A stretch of DNA of 64,000 bases from Streptomyces neyagawaensis (GCF_023516595.1 NZ_JAMGBG010000005.1:372001-436000); one strand, 5' to 3'. Positions 41,729 through 51,765 are shown, numbered from the stretch's first letter. Program-made: numbers and translations. Notes: a model not told the origin generated them from the sequence alone.

Positions 41729-42976
41729 TCACATCCCGGTGACGTCGTCGATCGGCGGCGGCAGCACCGCGCGCGCCTTCGGCAGGACGTGGTCGATGTA
41801 GTCCTTCACGGCGATGTCCAGCCCGATGTCCTGCTGCGCCCGCTCCGACAGGTACCAGCGGTGCTCCAGCAACTGGTGGTAGATCTCCGCCGGGTCCATC
41901 GAGCCGCGCAGCTCCAGCGGCACGGCCCGCACGGTCGGGCGGAACACCTCGCGGACCCAGCGGTGCGCCAGCACCTCTGGGCGGGCGCCGAGGGGGTCAC
42001 CCGGGGCGTAGTCGTCCTGGGTGGCCATCCAGCTCTCCAGGTCGTTCAGCAGCCGACGGGCCTGGTTCTCCTCGGTGTCCAGGCCCGTCAGCCGCAGCAG
42101 CTGCCGTTGGTGGTGGCCCGCGTCCACCACCTTCGGCACGAAGGTGACCGTGTCGCCGTTGGACGAGTGCTCGATCTGCATCTCGGCCACGTCGAAGCCC
42201 AGCTCGTTCAGCCGGCGGATACGGCGCTCGATGTAGTGGTACTTCCCGGCCGGGTACACCGACGTACGCGTCAGCTCCTCCCACAGCCGGCGGTAACGGG
42301 AGCAGATCTCGTTGCCGAAGTCGATCGGGTCCACCGACGGGTGCAGCGCCCCCGACGCCTCCAGGTCCAGCAGCTCCCCGCTGATGTTCACCCGGGCCAG
42401 GTCGAGGTCGTACTCCCGCTGCCCGGTGCTCAGCTGCGCGTGCAGATCACCGGTCTCGGCGTCCACGAGATACGCGGCGTACGCGCCCGCGTCCCGCCGG
42501 AAGAGGGTGTTGGACAGCGAGCAGTCGCCCCACGCGAACCCCGTCAGATGCAGCCGCACCAGCAGCACGGCCAGCGCGTCCATCAGCCGGTGCATCGTCG
42601 CCGGACGCATGGTGGTCTCGAACATCGAGCGGTACGGCATCGAACCGCCGAGGTGCCGGGTGATCAGCACCGGCTCCAGCGGATCGCCCGCCTCGTCGGT
42701 GCGGCCGGTGACCACGCCGAGGGCGTCCACCGCCGGGATGCCCAGCCGGTCCAGGTCGCGCAGCAGCCCGTACTCGCGCAGCGCGGGCCGCTCGGCGAGC
42801 TCCTTGACGGCGATCACCTCGTCGCCCGCGCGGGCGTAGCGCACGACGTGCCGGGAGATACCGCGGGGGAGCGGGACCAGGTGGTGCTCGGGCCACTCCT
42901 CCAGGGGCAGGTGCCACGGCAGTTCGAGGAGCAGCGCGGGGTGTTCCGGGTTGGTGGCGCTGATCTGCAGTGCCAT
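41729..42976 (-). CDS. DUF4032 protein with LPS-kinase-like N-terminal domain
   Basis: A 415-residue cytoplasmic protein typical of actinobacteria. The N-terminal half resembles an atypical protein kinase: VIAVKELAERPALREYGLLRDL carries the putative ATP lysine and glutamate, and TGFAWGDCSLSNTLFRRD resembles the catalytic loop with D-x4-N. The C-terminal DUF4032 domain spans about 215-400 (LRGSMDPAEIYHQLLEHRWYLSE). The function is unproven. On the minus strand TTGACG at 43077-43072 may be a distant -35; the 162 bases upstream show nothing else. Confidence 0.87.
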   Translation of the reverse strand: MALQISATNPEHPALLLELPWHLPLEEWPEHHLVPLPRGISRHVVRYARAGDEVIAVKELAERPALREYGLLRDLDRLGIPAVDALGVVTGRTDEAGDPLEPVLITRHLGGSMPYRSMFETTMRPATMHRLMDALAVLLVRLHLTGFAWGDCSLSNTLFRRDAGAYAAYLVDAETGDLHAQLSTGQREYDLDLARVNISGELLDLEASGALHPSVDPIDFGNEICSRYRRLWEELTRTSVYPAGKYHYIERRIRRLNELGFDVAEMQIEHSSNGDTVTFVPKVVDAGHHQRQLLRLTGLDTEENQARRLLNDLESWMATQDDYAPGDPLGARPEVLAHRWVREVFRPTVRAVPLELRGSMDPAEIYHQLLEHRWYLSERAQQDIGLDIAVKDYIDHVLPKARAVLPPPIDDVTGM

Positions 42977-43138
42977 GGGTCCTCTGCCTTCGTCTCACGG
43001 TCGAACGGGTGCTCGGGGGACGGGCGGCGCATCGCCCCCGCTGGAGCATCTCCGCATTTGAAGGACCGTTTCGTCAACAGAGAGTGAAACAGAGACGGAC
43101 ACAGGTGGCACGGGCGGACGCGGCAGACGGCCCCGTCG

Positions 43139-45055
43139 TCACGGACGGGGACGGCGGAAGACGTCGTCGGGGTCCTCTAAGCCGGGGAAGTCCTCCGTCA
43201 CGGAGCGGCGGGCGGCCCGCGCGGACGTCGCGTACATCGCCTCGATCTCCGCCGCGTACCGCTGCACGATCGTGTCGCGGCGCAGCTTCATCGACGGGGT
43301 CAGCATGCCGTTGGCGAGGTCGAACGGCTCGGGGAGGATACGGAAGACCCGGATGGACTCCGAACGCGACACCGTGCTGTTGGCAGCGGCGATCGCCCGC
43401 AGCACCTCCTGCCGCAGCGCGTTCTCCTCCCGGGCCTCCGGGCCCATCAGCTCGTTCGCGGGGCCGAGCGCGCCCCGCCAGTGCGCGAGGAACTCCGGGT
43501 CCAGCGTGATCAGCGCGCCCACACAGGGCCGGTTGTCGCCCACGACCACCGCCTGGTGGATCAGTGGATGCATCCGCAGCTGCTCCTCCAGCGGCGCCGG
43601 GGCCACGCCCTTGCCGCCGCTGGTGATGATGATGTCCTTCTTGCGCCCGGTGATCGACAGATAGCCCTCGGAGTCCAGCCGCCCGATGTCCCCCGTGGCC
43701 AGCCAGCCGTCCTGAAGCGCTGCCCGGGTGCCCGCCTCGTCGTTGATGTACCCCTGGAACACCGAAGGCCCGCTGACCAGCAGCTCCCCGTCCCGCGCCA
43801 CCCGGATCTCGGTGCCCGGCAGCGGCCGGCCCACGGTGCCGAACTTCTCCCGGCCCACCGGCTGCGCCGTGATGCCGCCCGCCGTCTCGGTCAGGCCGTA
43901 CCCGTCGTGGACGAGGATCCCGATCCCGGCGTAGAACAGCGCCAGGTCGCGGTTGAGGGGGGAGCCGCCGGAACAGCCGCCGCGCACCCGGCCGCCGAGC
44001 GCGGCACGCAGCTTGCGGTACACCGTCTTGTCGTAGAAGGCGTGCTGGAGCCTCAGATCCATGCCGGGGCCCGGACCCGAGTCGAGGCGGTGCCGCTCGG
44101 CGGCGAGCGCGTAGTCCTGCGCGGTGCGCACGGCACGCTCGAACACGGCGCCCCGGCCCGCCTGCTGGGCCTTGCGCAGGAAGTTCTTGTAGATCTTCTC
44201 GAAGACGTAGGGCACGCCGTACAGGAACGTGGGCCGGAACGACAGCAGGGCCGCCGACAGTGCCTCCTCGGTCAGCTCCGGCTCATGGCCGAGCAGCAGC
44301 CCGCCCCGCAGGCACATCCCCTGGATCATCAGGCCGTAGACGTGGGAGAAGGGCAGGAACGCGAGGATCGCCGGCTGCTCCCCGGGCGCCGCCGCGGTGT
44401 GCCGCCACCCGGCGAGCAGCACGTCGCAGGGGCTGGCGAGACTGCGGTGGGACAGCGCGCAGCCCTTGGGGTGACCGGTCGTGCCGGAGGTGTACGCGAT
44501 CACCGCCGTGGAGTCGGGCATCACGATGCGGCGCAACGAGTCCACCGTCGCGTCCGGCACGTCCCGGCCGACCTCGACCAGCTGCGGCAGCGCGTCGGCG
44601 TCCAACTGCCACACATGGCTCAGCAGCGGCAGCTTGGCGCAGACCGAGCCGACCGTCATCACGCCCTGCTCGTCCTCGACGACGACACCCACACAGGCCG
44701 CGTCCCGCAGGATCCACTCCACCTGGTCACGCGACGACGTCGGATAGATCGGCACGATCTCCGCGCCCACCGACCACAGCGCGACGCCGAGCACCGTCCA
44801 CTCGTAACGGGTCCGCGCCATCACGGCCACCCGGTTGCCCGGCCGGATCCCGGAGGCGACCAGCCCCTTGGCCAGGCTCACCACCTCGTCCCGCACCTCG
44901 GCCGCGCCGAGCGACGTCCAGGTGTCCGGGGTGCCGGTCTCGCGGCGCGCGATCTGCGGCAGCGCGGGATCGCGCTGCGCCGTCTCGAACAGTGAGTCGG
45001 CGAGTCCCCCGGTCATGACCCGGGCCGCCGACGGAGCAATGCCGAACGTGCTCAT
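43139..45055 (-). CDS. Long-chain fatty acid-CoA ligase (AMP-forming)
   Basis: A 638-residue ANL-superfamily acyl-CoA synthetase. The P-loop is AYTSGTTGHPKGCALSHRSL, the adenine loop region is HDGYGLTETAGGI, and the hinge follows in GWLATGDIGRLDSEGYLSITGRKKDIIITSGGKGVAP. These are the long-chain (FadD15-like) hallmarks. It would activate fatty acids to acyl-CoA through an acyl-adenylate on the cytoplasmic face. GGGGAGC precedes the ATG. It is monocistronic. Confidence 0.92.
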   Translation of the reverse strand: MSTFGIAPSAARVMTGGLADSLFETAQRDPALPQIARRETGTPDTWTSLGAAEVRDEVVSLAKGLVASGIRPGNRVAVMARTRYEWTVLGVALWSVGAEIVPIYPTSSRDQVEWILRDAACVGVVVEDEQGVMTVGSVCAKLPLLSHVWQLDADALPQLVEVGRDVPDATVDSLRRIVMPDSTAVIAYTSGTTGHPKGCALSHRSLASPCDVLLAGWRHTAAAPGEQPAILAFLPFSHVYGLMIQGMCLRGGLLLGHEPELTEEALSAALLSFRPTFLYGVPYVFEKIYKNFLRKAQQAGRGAVFERAVRTAQDYALAAERHRLDSGPGPGMDLRLQHAFYDKTVYRKLRAALGGRVRGGCSGGSPLNRDLALFYAGIGILVHDGYGLTETAGGITAQPVGREKFGTVGRPLPGTEIRVARDGELLVSGPSVFQGYINDEAGTRAALQDGWLATGDIGRLDSEGYLSITGRKKDIIITSGGKGVAPAPLEEQLRMHPLIHQAVVVGDNRPCVGALITLDPEFLAHWRGALGPANELMGPEAREENALRQEVLRAIAAANSTVSRSESIRVFRILPEPFDLANGMLTPSMKLRRDTIVQRYAAEIEAMYATSARAARRSVTEDFPGLEDPDDVFRRPRP

Positions 45056-45398
45056 GCGCTGCTCCCCAGACCTTCCCCTGCGCGCGATCTCGCCGACGGC
45101 GCGGCCACCGGCGGTGATCGAACGTAGCGTACGGCGCCGACACGCGCGCACGGAATGGGGAAGTCGTCGCCATATGACGGAACCGGCAACGCCCCCACAC
45201 ATATCCGCACAGCGGGCGGCCGACGTGATGTACGGCACGTGGGGGACCCCCTCCCGGCCGCCTTGGCGGGAATCGTCGCTGCACACGGCTTGATCACGTC
45301 TGACCGGCGGCGATGCGGGAATTCGGCACCCCCGACGCGTGTGGCACTGTGGTGCGCGCGAGCGCGGGAGTCGTCCCGCCGACGTGGAGAGGTGGACG
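45056..45398. other. Divergent promoter region, no gene seen
   Basis: This 343-bp gap separates the acyl-CoA ligase from the plus-strand hypothetical gene. I see only short dyads, for example GGGGGACCCCC around 45242-45252, and no convincing -10/-35 pair or coding potential. Confidence 0.4.
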
Positions 45399-45923
45399 GT
45401 GCGCGAGCCCAACGTGATCGGGGACTGGCAGGAGTACGACGGCGACCTGGCCGGCCTGCGTGTGCGCGTCCACGGCCTGGAACGCGCCGAACCGCCGCGC
45501 GGCGGTGACGACGCCGCCGAGGGCCTGACCTACTTCCGGTTCCGGGTGACCGTGGAGAACCGCGGCACCGGCCACGTCGGCCTCCACCTGGAGGACGGGC
45601 AGCTCGACATCCGCACCGGCCCCGACGGCGAGAGCGCCTTCCTGGACTGGCGCAACTCCAAGTTCATCGAGGGCTTCGACCTCTACCCGCTGCGCCGGGC
45701 CACGGCCGTCCTGTACGCCGCCGCGCCCGAGGCCCAGCTCCTCCGGCTCGACATCCAGGTCCAGCTGCGGGCCGACGAGGAGTGGACCGACCGCCATCTG
45801 TGGTCGGGCGGCATCGGCGTCGACGAGGAGCTCCTCGACCCGGCCTCCGGCACCGTCCGCGAGAGCCTCGCAGGGCAGATCAGTGCGTTCCTCCACGAGG
45901 AGGCGGAGCGGGGCGCAAGTTGA
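45399..45923 (+). CDS. Hypothetical beta-sandwich-like protein
   Basis: A 174-residue cytoplasmic protein. Alternating strands (LTYFRFRVTVENRGTGHVGLHLEDGQLDIRTG) resemble DUF4352-type immunoglobulin-like accessory domains, but without their signal peptide. An LRRATAVLYAAAPEAQLLRLDIQVQL strand pair and a helical C-terminus follow. GGAGAGG precedes the GTG start. I do not recognise a function. Confidence 0.65.
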   Translation: MREPNVIGDWQEYDGDLAGLRVRVHGLERAEPPRGGDDAAEGLTYFRFRVTVENRGTGHVGLHLEDGQLDIRTGPDGESAFLDWRNSKFIEGFDLYPLRRATAVLYAAAPEAQLLRLDIQVQLRADEEWTDRHLWSGGIGVDEELLDPASGTVRESLAGQISAFLHEEAERGAS

Positions 45924-45961
45924 ACCCGGCCGCCCCGTGACCGAGCCGGATCGCACCCGAC

Positions 45962-47461
45962 TCACACGCTACGGGCGGTGCGCGCGCGGGCCGCGAGCCG
46001 CTTCAGCAGCGGCCAGGCCAGCAGCACCACGATCACCGCGTACACCGTCACCGCGAACGGGGTGTTCACCAGGCCGGTGACACTTCCGTCGCTGATCTGC
46101 AGGGCGCGCCGCAGCTGTTGTTCGGCGCCCGGTCCGAGGATGACCCCGATGACGGCGGGCAGCACGGGCAGTCCGTAACGACGCATGCCGAGCCCGATCA
46201 GACCGATGACCAGCAGGATCACCAGGTCGATCACCTCGCCGCCGACCGCGTACGCGCCGACCGCCGCGAAGAACATGATCCCCGCGTACAGATACGGCCG
46301 GGGGATGCGCAGCAGCTTCGCCCACAGCGGGGCCAGCGGCAGATTGAGCGCCAGCAGCAGCACCATCCCCACGAAGAGGGACGCGATCAGACCCCACACG
46401 AGGTCCGGCTCGTGTTCGAACAGCAGAGGGCCCGGCTGGATGCCGTACTGCTGGAACGCGGCCAGCATCACCGCCGCCACCGCCGTCGTGGGCAGACCGA
46501 GCGTCAGCATCGACACCAGGGTGCCCGCCGCCGAGGCCGACGCCGCCGACTCCGGCCCGGCCACCCCCTCGATGGCGCCCTTGCCCCACTCGTCCCGGTG
46601 CTTCGACAACCGCTTCTCGGTGACGTACGACAGGAACGTGGGGATCTCCGCGCCGCCCGCCGGGATCGCCCCGAACGGGAACCCGATGAACGGGCCGCGC
46701 AGCCACGACTTCCATGTCCGCCGCAGATCCGAGCGGCCGAGCCACGGGCGGCCCACCGGTATCGGTTCGCCCGGCCCGCGCCGTAGATGGGCGGCGACCC
46801 ACAGGGCCTCGCCGATCGCGAAGAGACCGACCGCGACGATCACGACGTCGACGCCGTCGGCGAGCTGGAGCGAACCGAATGTCAACCGCTGCTGCCCGGT
46901 CATCTGGTCCAGCCCCACCAGGCCGATCGTGAGCCCGATCAGCAGCGAGGCGAGCCCCCGGACCCGGGACGAGCCCAGCACCGACGTCACGGCGATGAAC
47001 GCCAGCACCATGATCGCGAAGTAGTCGGGGGCACCGATGCCCACGGCCAGCTCGGCGACCGTCGGCGCCAGCGCCACCAGCAGGACCGTGCCCACCATGC
47101 CGCCCGCGAAGTGCCCGATCGCGGCGGCGGCCAGTGCCTGCGCGCCCCGCCCCGACCTGGCCATCGGGTTGCCCTCCATGGCCGCGACCACCGCCGCGCT
47201 CTCACCGGGGGTGTTGAGCAGGATCGAGGTGGTCGAGCCGCCGAACATCGCGCCGTAGTAGATGCCGGCGAACATGATGAACGCGCCGATCGGGTCCAGC
47301 CCGTACGTCACCGGGAGCAGCAGCGCGACCGCCATGGCCGGGCCGATGCCGGGCAGCACCCCGATCGCCGTGCCGAGGAGCACCCCGACCGCGGCCCACA
47401 GGATGTTGACCGGCGTCAGGGCCGTACCGAAGCCGTCCAGGAGGGAGGTGAGGGCGTCCAT
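45962..47461 (-). CDS. tctA: Tripartite tricarboxylate transporter large permease TctA
   Basis: A 499-residue membrane protein with about 11-12 helices. TctA hallmarks are the repeated glycine-rich loops [24 protein letters not shown] and [35 protein letters not shown], plus [15 protein letters not shown]. With TctB and TctC it imports citrate or a related tricarboxylate using an ion gradient. It is the last gene of the minus-strand tctCBA order, one base after tctB. Confidence 0.93.
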   Translation of the reverse strand: MDALTSLLDGFGTALTPVNILWAAVGVLLGTAIGVLPGIGPAMAVALLLPVTYGLDPIGAFIMFAGIYYGAMFGGSTTSILLNTPGESAAVVAAMEGNPMARSGRGAQALAAAAIGHFAGGMVGTVLLVALAPTVAELAVGIGAPDYFAIMVLAFIAVTSVLGSSRVRGLASLLIGLTIGLVGLDQMTGQQRLTFGSLQLADGVDVVIVAVGLFAIGEALWVAAHLRRGPGEPIPVGRPWLGRSDLRRTWKSWLRGPFIGFPFGAIPAGGAEIPTFLSYVTEKRLSKHRDEWGKGAIEGVAGPESAASASAAGTLVSMLTLGLPTTAVAAVMLAAFQQYGIQPGPLLFEHEPDLVWGLIASLFVGMVLLLALNLPLAPLWAKLLRIPRPYLYAGIMFFAAVGAYAVGGEVIDLVILLVIGLIGLGMRRYGLPVLPAVIGVILGPGAEQQLRRALQISDGSVTGLVNTPFAVTVYAVIVVLLAWPLLKRLAARARTARSV

Positions 47462-47462
47462 G

Positions 47463-48056
47463 TCACAGCACTCCCATCAGCGGGCCGCCGGGCAGGGGCA
47501 CCCCGAGGAGGTTGTTGAAGACGGCGTACGTGACGAGCGAGAGGACGGCCGCCACGAGCGGGTCGCGGTCGTGGCGGCGGCTGCCGAGGGCGAACGCCGC
47601 GCCCCAGAACAGCAGGGCGCCCGCCGCGGGGAAGCCGAGCGGTTCGATGAGGACGGCCGAGCCGAGGAACACCCCGGTGAGCAGCAGGACCGTGCGCCAG
47701 TCGGCGGGCTCCGACAGGTCGACGTCCTCACCGGCCTCCGCCTGCCCCCGCCCGCCGCGCAGCACGTCCACGGCGAGCAGCGCCGCGATCAGCAGCAGCC
47801 CGGCGCCGACCACCACCGGCACCGTCCGCGGGCCGACGGGCCCGCGCTGCGCGATGTCGACGTCCATGGTGAGCGCGTCCGTCAGGACCAGCACACCGAG
47901 AGCCAGCAGCAGCACGCAGACGCCGAGCTCGGAGTGGTTCCGCAGCCAGGACCCGCGGTCCGCCGCGGGCGCCGGGGGAGTGTCGGTGGGGTGCGGCGTG
48001 CCGGTGGGATGGGGCGTGCCGGTGGAGTGCGGCGTGCCGGTGGGGGGCGTCGTCAC
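47463..48056 (-). CDS. tctB: Tripartite tricarboxylate transporter small subunit TctB
   Basis: A 197-residue protein with four membrane helices (for example [21 protein letters not shown]). The N-terminus carries four tandem TGTPH-type repeats ([19 protein letters not shown]), encoded by a short GC-rich DNA repeat. The GTG start overlaps the stop of the binding-protein gene as GTGA. It is the poorly conserved small permease subunit of the TTT system. Confidence 0.9.
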   Translation of the reverse strand: MTTPPTGTPHSTGTPHPTGTPHPTDTPPAPAADRGSWLRNHSELGVCVLLLALGVLVLTDALTMDVDIAQRGPVGPRTVPVVVGAGLLLIAALLAVDVLRGGRGQAEAGEDVDLSEPADWRTVLLLTGVFLGSAVLIEPLGFPAAGALLFWGAAFALGSRRHDRDPLVAAVLSLVTYAVFNNLLGVPLPGGPLMGVL

Positions 48057-49051
48057 AGTCCCAGCTCCTTCAGCACCGACACCACGCGTTCGTCCTGGGC
48101 CTCCAAGAACTCACCGAACTTCTCGCCGGTGAGGAAGGCGTCGTCCCAGCCGTTCTGCTTCAGGGACTGCCGCCACTCCGGGGAGTCGTGCAGCTTCTCG
48201 ATCAGCCGGGTCAGCTTGGCCCGCTCGGCGTCGGTGAGACCCGGTGGCGCGACGATGCCGCGCCAGTTGGTGAAGTTCACGTCGTAGCCCGCCTCCTGGA
48301 GCGTCGGCGCGTCCAGCCCGGTCACCCGCTCGGGGCCGGTCACCGCGAGCAGCCGCAGTTCGCCCGCCCTGATCTGGTCCAGGTACTCGCCGACGCCGGA
48401 CACCCCGAAGGCGACCTTGTCGCCGAGGATGGAGGCGAGCAGCTCACCGCCGCCGTCGAAGGGGATGTAGTTGACGTCCCGCGGCGCGATCCCGGCCGCC
48501 CGGGCCATCAGCATCGGCGCCAGATGGTCCGGCCCGCCCGGCGCCGAGCCACCGCCGACGGGGAGCTTGCCGGGCCTCTCCTTCCAGGCGCCGATGAGAT
48601 CGTCGATCGTTCGGTACGGCGAGTCCTTGGCGACGACCACGACGTCCTGCTCCTCCGTGAGCCGGGCGATCGGCGTGGTGTCGGCGAGGGTCTTCGGCGC
48701 GTCGTTGGAGCGGACGGCACCGACGACGCCGAGCCCCATCGACATCGCGAGCCTGCCGTTGCCGTGCTCGCCGACCAGTCGGCTCAGCCCGACCGTGCCG
48801 CCGGCGCCGGGCAGGTTGAACACCTCGATGTTGTGGGTGAGCCCCGCGTCCTCGGCGTTCTTCGCGGCCGTGCGGGCCGTGATGTCGTACCCGCCGCCCG
48901 GCGTGTTCGGCACCATGAAGCGCAGACCCGGTATCTGTGTGCCCGTGTCACCGCCGTCGCCGGTCGTCAGCAGCGGCGGCCCCACGAGCACGAGCACGGC
49001 GGCACCGAACAGGGCGAGGGCGTGTCGCCCCCGAGGGGTGCGCAGACGCAC
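48053..49051 (-). CDS. tctC: Tripartite tricarboxylate transporter substrate-binding protein TctC
   Basis: About 332 residues. An N-terminal hydrophobic segment (LALFGAAVLVLVGPPLL) exports or anchors it, without an obvious lipobox cysteine. The Bug/TctC fold shows MVPNTPGGGYDITAR and VFNLPGAGGTVGLSRL as ligand loops, LGDKVAFGVSGVGEYLDQIRAGELRLLAV, and a C-terminal LKELGL. The GTG at 49051 is chosen because AGGTGG lies eight bases upstream; GTGs at 49060 and 49063 and longer forms are possible. It is divergent from a CitA-type kinase that probably controls it. Confidence 0.9.
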   Translation of the reverse strand: MRLRTPRGRHALALFGAAVLVLVGPPLLTTGDGGDTGTQIPGLRFMVPNTPGGGYDITARTAAKNAEDAGLTHNIEVFNLPGAGGTVGLSRLVGEHGNGRLAMSMGLGVVGAVRSNDAPKTLADTTPIARLTEEQDVVVVAKDSPYRTIDDLIGAWKERPGKLPVGGGSAPGGPDHLAPMLMARAAGIAPRDVNYIPFDGGGELLASILGDKVAFGVSGVGEYLDQIRAGELRLLAVTGPERVTGLDAPTLQEAGYDVNFTNWRGIVAPPGLTDAERAKLTRLIEKLHDSPEWRQSLKQNGWDDAFLTGEKFGEFLEAQDERVVSVLKELGL

Positions 49052-49151
49052 GAGTGTCACCACCTGTCGTGGACGTCGATGGAGGAGAGTGACCCGCGAC
49101 ACATCGTGCCCACCCGGAGGGGTGTGCAGCAGTTGCGGAGGCAATGGACGT

Positions 49152-49167
49152 TGTGGTCTTTGTGGTC
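49152..49167. promoter_or_regulatory. Direct-repeat site between tct operon and two-component genes
   Basis: TGTGGTC occurs at 49152-49158 and again at 49161-49167, nine bases apart, in the 260-bp region between the divergent tctC and kinase genes. Closely spaced direct repeats suit a CitB-type regulator bound near the tct promoter. The remainder of the gap shows no gene. Confidence 0.35.
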
Positions 49168-49311
49168 GCGGCCTCTGTCACCTTATGGGCACTCTCCCCC
49201 CGCCTCTCTTCTCCTGACCCCGCACGAGCGCCATCATTGTGCGACCCAACGCACCCCCCTCGACGCCCGAGCCGCCCGGCGTCGCCTCCGCACGAGAGAT
49301 GAGTCCCCGTC

Positions 49312-50964
49312 GTGGTCGCCGAGTTCCGCCGCCATACCCTCGCGGGCGAGATGCTGGTCCTCCAGCTCGGCATCGTCGTGGTGGTGCTGCTGGCGGTCGC
49401 CGGGGTCTCCCTCACCCAGTCCGCGGCCACCTTCAACCGCGTCGAGGGCCGCCGCGTCACCGCCCTCGCCGAGCAACTGGCCGCCAACCCCCTGGTCCGC
49501 GACGGACTCGCCCGCGCCCTGCCCCAGGAGGCCCTGGCCCCCCTGGTGAACTCCACCCAGACCCAGTCGGGCGTCACCTCGGTCACCGTCGCCGACGCCG
49601 ACGGCAGGATCGTCAGCTCCACCGACCCCACCGTCCTCGGCGACCGGCTCCCGCTCGGCGAGGGCGCCGCCCGGGGCCGCGGCTGGTCCGGCCCGCTCAC
49701 CCTCGACGACAGCCGCGAGCTGGTCGCCCAGGTGCCCGTCCTCGGCGCCACCGACGACCACCTCGGCGTGCTCCTCGGCACCGTCATGGTCGGCGAGGCC
49801 TCCCCGACCGTGTGGCAGCGCCTCAGCGGCGCCTCCTCCTACCTCCTCGTCTATCTGGGCGTCGCCAGCGGCCTCGGCATCGCCGGCTCCTGGCTGCTGG
49901 CCCGCCGCGTCAAACGCCAGACCCTCGGCCTGGAACCCCGCGAGATCGCCGGCCTCGCCGAACACCGCGAGGCCATGCTGTACGGCATCGCCGAGGGCGT
50001 CGTCGCCCTGGACCCGCAGGCCCGCGTCACCCTCGTCAACGAGGTGGGCCTGCGCCTGCTCGACCTGCCCGCGGACTGCGTCGGCAAGAGCCTCAGCGAG
50101 CTGGGCGTCGAGGGGCGACTGCGCGACGTCCTCACCGGGGCGCAGGAGATCCCCGGCCACAAGGGCGACGAGGTCGTCATACGCCGGGGCCGGGTCCTCG
50201 TCATGAACCGGATGACCGTCACCAAGGACGGCCGCCACCTCGGCTCGGTCACCACCCTGCGCGACCGCACCGAACTCGCCCGCCTGGAACGGGAGATGGG
50301 CTCCTTCCGCAGCTCATCCGAGCTGCTGCGCGCCCAGGCCCACGAGTTCGCCAACCAGCTGCACACCATCTCGGGACTCATCCAGATCGGCGAGCAGGAC
50401 GAAGTGGTCCGCTACATCCGCGCGCTCAGCCGCCACCGCCAGTCCCTCGACATGACCCTCAGCCGCCGCGTCCGGGACACCGCGGTCGCCGCGCTCCTCA
50501 TGGCCAAGGCGTCACTGGCCGCCGAACGCAAGGTCAGTTTGCGGATCTCCGAGAGCACCGCGCTCGACCGGCTCGCCCCGGAGGACGCCGCCGACGTCGC
50601 CACCGTCGTCGGCAACCTCGTCGACAACGCGGTGGACGCCGCGGCCGCCGCCAGCGAACCCGGCGACCGCGAGGCATGGGTCGAGGTGGAACTGCGCCAG
50701 GACGCCTCCAGCGTGGAGATCGTCGTCCGGGACTCGGGCCCCGGCGTCGCCCCCGAACTCGCTCGCGAGGTGTTCTCCCACGGCTTCACCACCAAGGCCG
50801 CCCAGGAGGGCGAACGCGGCATCGGTCTCGCCCTGACCCGCCTGGTCTGCGAACGCCATGGCGGCGAGATCTCGGTGACCAACACCCCCGACGGGGCCAT
50901 GTTCACCGCCCGCATGACCGTCAGCCACCTCGCCGACGCGGTGGCGGAAGGAGCGACACCATGA
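49312..50964 (+). CDS. CitA/DcuS-type sensor histidine kinase
   Basis: A 550-residue kinase. Two membrane helices (about residues 14-36 and 175-198) flank an extracytoplasmic PAS-like (sCACHE) sensor containing VTSVTVADADGRIVSSTDPTVLGDRL, where citrate-type ligands bind in the family. A cytoplasmic PAS follows, then the Spo0B-like phospho-acceptor ELLRAQAHEFANQLHTISGLIQ and an HATPase domain (NLVDNAVDAAA, DSGPGV, GIGLALTRLVCERHGG). It begins with GTG and lacks a strong ribosome-binding site. It probably senses the tricarboxylate imported by the divergent TctCBA system. Confidence 0.92.
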   Translation: MVAEFRRHTLAGEMLVLQLGIVVVVLLAVAGVSLTQSAATFNRVEGRRVTALAEQLAANPLVRDGLARALPQEALAPLVNSTQTQSGVTSVTVADADGRIVSSTDPTVLGDRLPLGEGAARGRGWSGPLTLDDSRELVAQVPVLGATDDHLGVLLGTVMVGEASPTVWQRLSGASSYLLVYLGVASGLGIAGSWLLARRVKRQTLGLEPREIAGLAEHREAMLYGIAEGVVALDPQARVTLVNEVGLRLLDLPADCVGKSLSELGVEGRLRDVLTGAQEIPGHKGDEVVIRRGRVLVMNRMTVTKDGRHLGSVTTLRDRTELARLEREMGSFRSSSELLRAQAHEFANQLHTISGLIQIGEQDEVVRYIRALSRHRQSLDMTLSRRVRDTAVAALLMAKASLAAERKVSLRISESTALDRLAPEDAADVATVVGNLVDNAVDAAAAASEPGDREAWVEVELRQDASSVEIVVRDSGPGVAPELAREVFSHGFTTKAAQEGERGIGLALTRLVCERHGGEISVTNTPDGAMFTARMTVSHLADAVAEGATP

Positions 50965-51659
50965 GTCCTGGTCCGGCCACGATCGACGTCCTCGTCGTCG
51001 ACGACGACTTCATGGTGGCCAGGGTCCACCGCACCTTCGTCGAACGGGTCGAGCCGTTCCGGGTCGTCGGCGTCGCCAGCACCGGGGAGCAGGCGGCCGC
51101 CGCCGTCGACGAACTGCGCCCCGATCTCGTCCTGCTCGACCTGTATCTGCCCGACGTCTTCGGCCTCGACGTCATACCCCGGCTGCGTACGGCCGGCCAC
51201 GACTGCGACGTCATGGTCATCAGCGCCGCGCGGGAGGCCGACACCGTGCGCGGCGCGGTCCGCCACGGTGTCGTCGACTACCTCCTCAAGCCGTTCGAGT
51301 TCGAGGAACTGCGTTCCCGGCTCCAGCGGTACGCCGCCCAGCGGGGCCGGCTGCTCACCGCGGTCGTGCAGAGCCAGGCCGACGTCGACCGGGTCCTCGC
51401 CGGGGCGTCGACGCCGCCGACGTCGGCGGTCGGCGCCCTGCCCAAGGGCATGAGCGTCGAGACCGCCGACCTCGTCGAACGCACCCTCCGCGCCGCCGAC
51501 GGCACCCTGTCCGCCACCGAGTGCGCGACCCTCGCCGGCATCTCCCGCGTCAGCGCCCGCCGCTACCTGGAGTACTTCCACGCCACCGGCGCAGCGGACG
51601 TCTCCCTCCGCTACGGCGTGGCGGGACGCCCGGAGCGCCGGTACACCTGGCGGGTGTGA
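50961..51659 (+). CDS. CitB/DcuR-type response regulator
   Basis: A 232-residue regulator. The receiver has VLVVDDDFMVARVH, the phospho-Asp in LVLLDLYLPDVFGLD, and Lys in YLLKPFEFEELRSRL. The C-terminal DcuR-like DNA-binding domain includes SATECATLAGISRVSARRYLEYF. Its ATG overlaps the kinase stop. The last codons (RRYTWRV) lie in the first unit of a tandem DNA repeat that continues past the stop codon. Its probable target is the tct promoter. Confidence 0.92.
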   Translation: MSPGPATIDVLVVDDDFMVARVHRTFVERVEPFRVVGVASTGEQAAAAVDELRPDLVLLDLYLPDVFGLDVIPRLRTAGHDCDVMVISAAREADTVRGAVRHGVVDYLLKPFEFEELRSRLQRYAAQRGRLLTAVVQSQADVDRVLAGASTPPTSAVGALPKGMSVETADLVERTLRAADGTLSATECATLAGISRVSARRYLEYFHATGAADVSLRYGVAGRPERRYTWRV

Positions 51660-51743
51660 AGCGCCGGTACACCTGGCGGGTGTTGTGAAACGCCGGTACA
51701 GCTGGCGAGTGTGAAGCGCCGGTACAACAGGCGGGGGTGTGAG
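51635..51743 (+). repeat. Four tandem copies of the response-regulator 3' end
   Basis: Units at 51635-51660, 51661-51689, 51690-51715 and 51716-51743 each contain GCCGGTACA, then CTGGCGGG or a close variant, and a TGTGA. The first covers the last codons and stop of the response-regulator gene; the rest lie downstream. Unit length is 26 bp with three-base and two-base insertions in the second and fourth. Each unit can fold into a small GCCGG/CTGGC hairpin, so the array may help terminate transcription. Confidence 0.85.
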
Positions 51744-51765
51744 GGACGCGGAGCGCTGTCGCGAG

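Noticed and set aside
51635..51743. CRISPR array
   Set aside because: The units are directly abutting 26-bp repeats with no unique spacers, and derive from the adjacent gene end.
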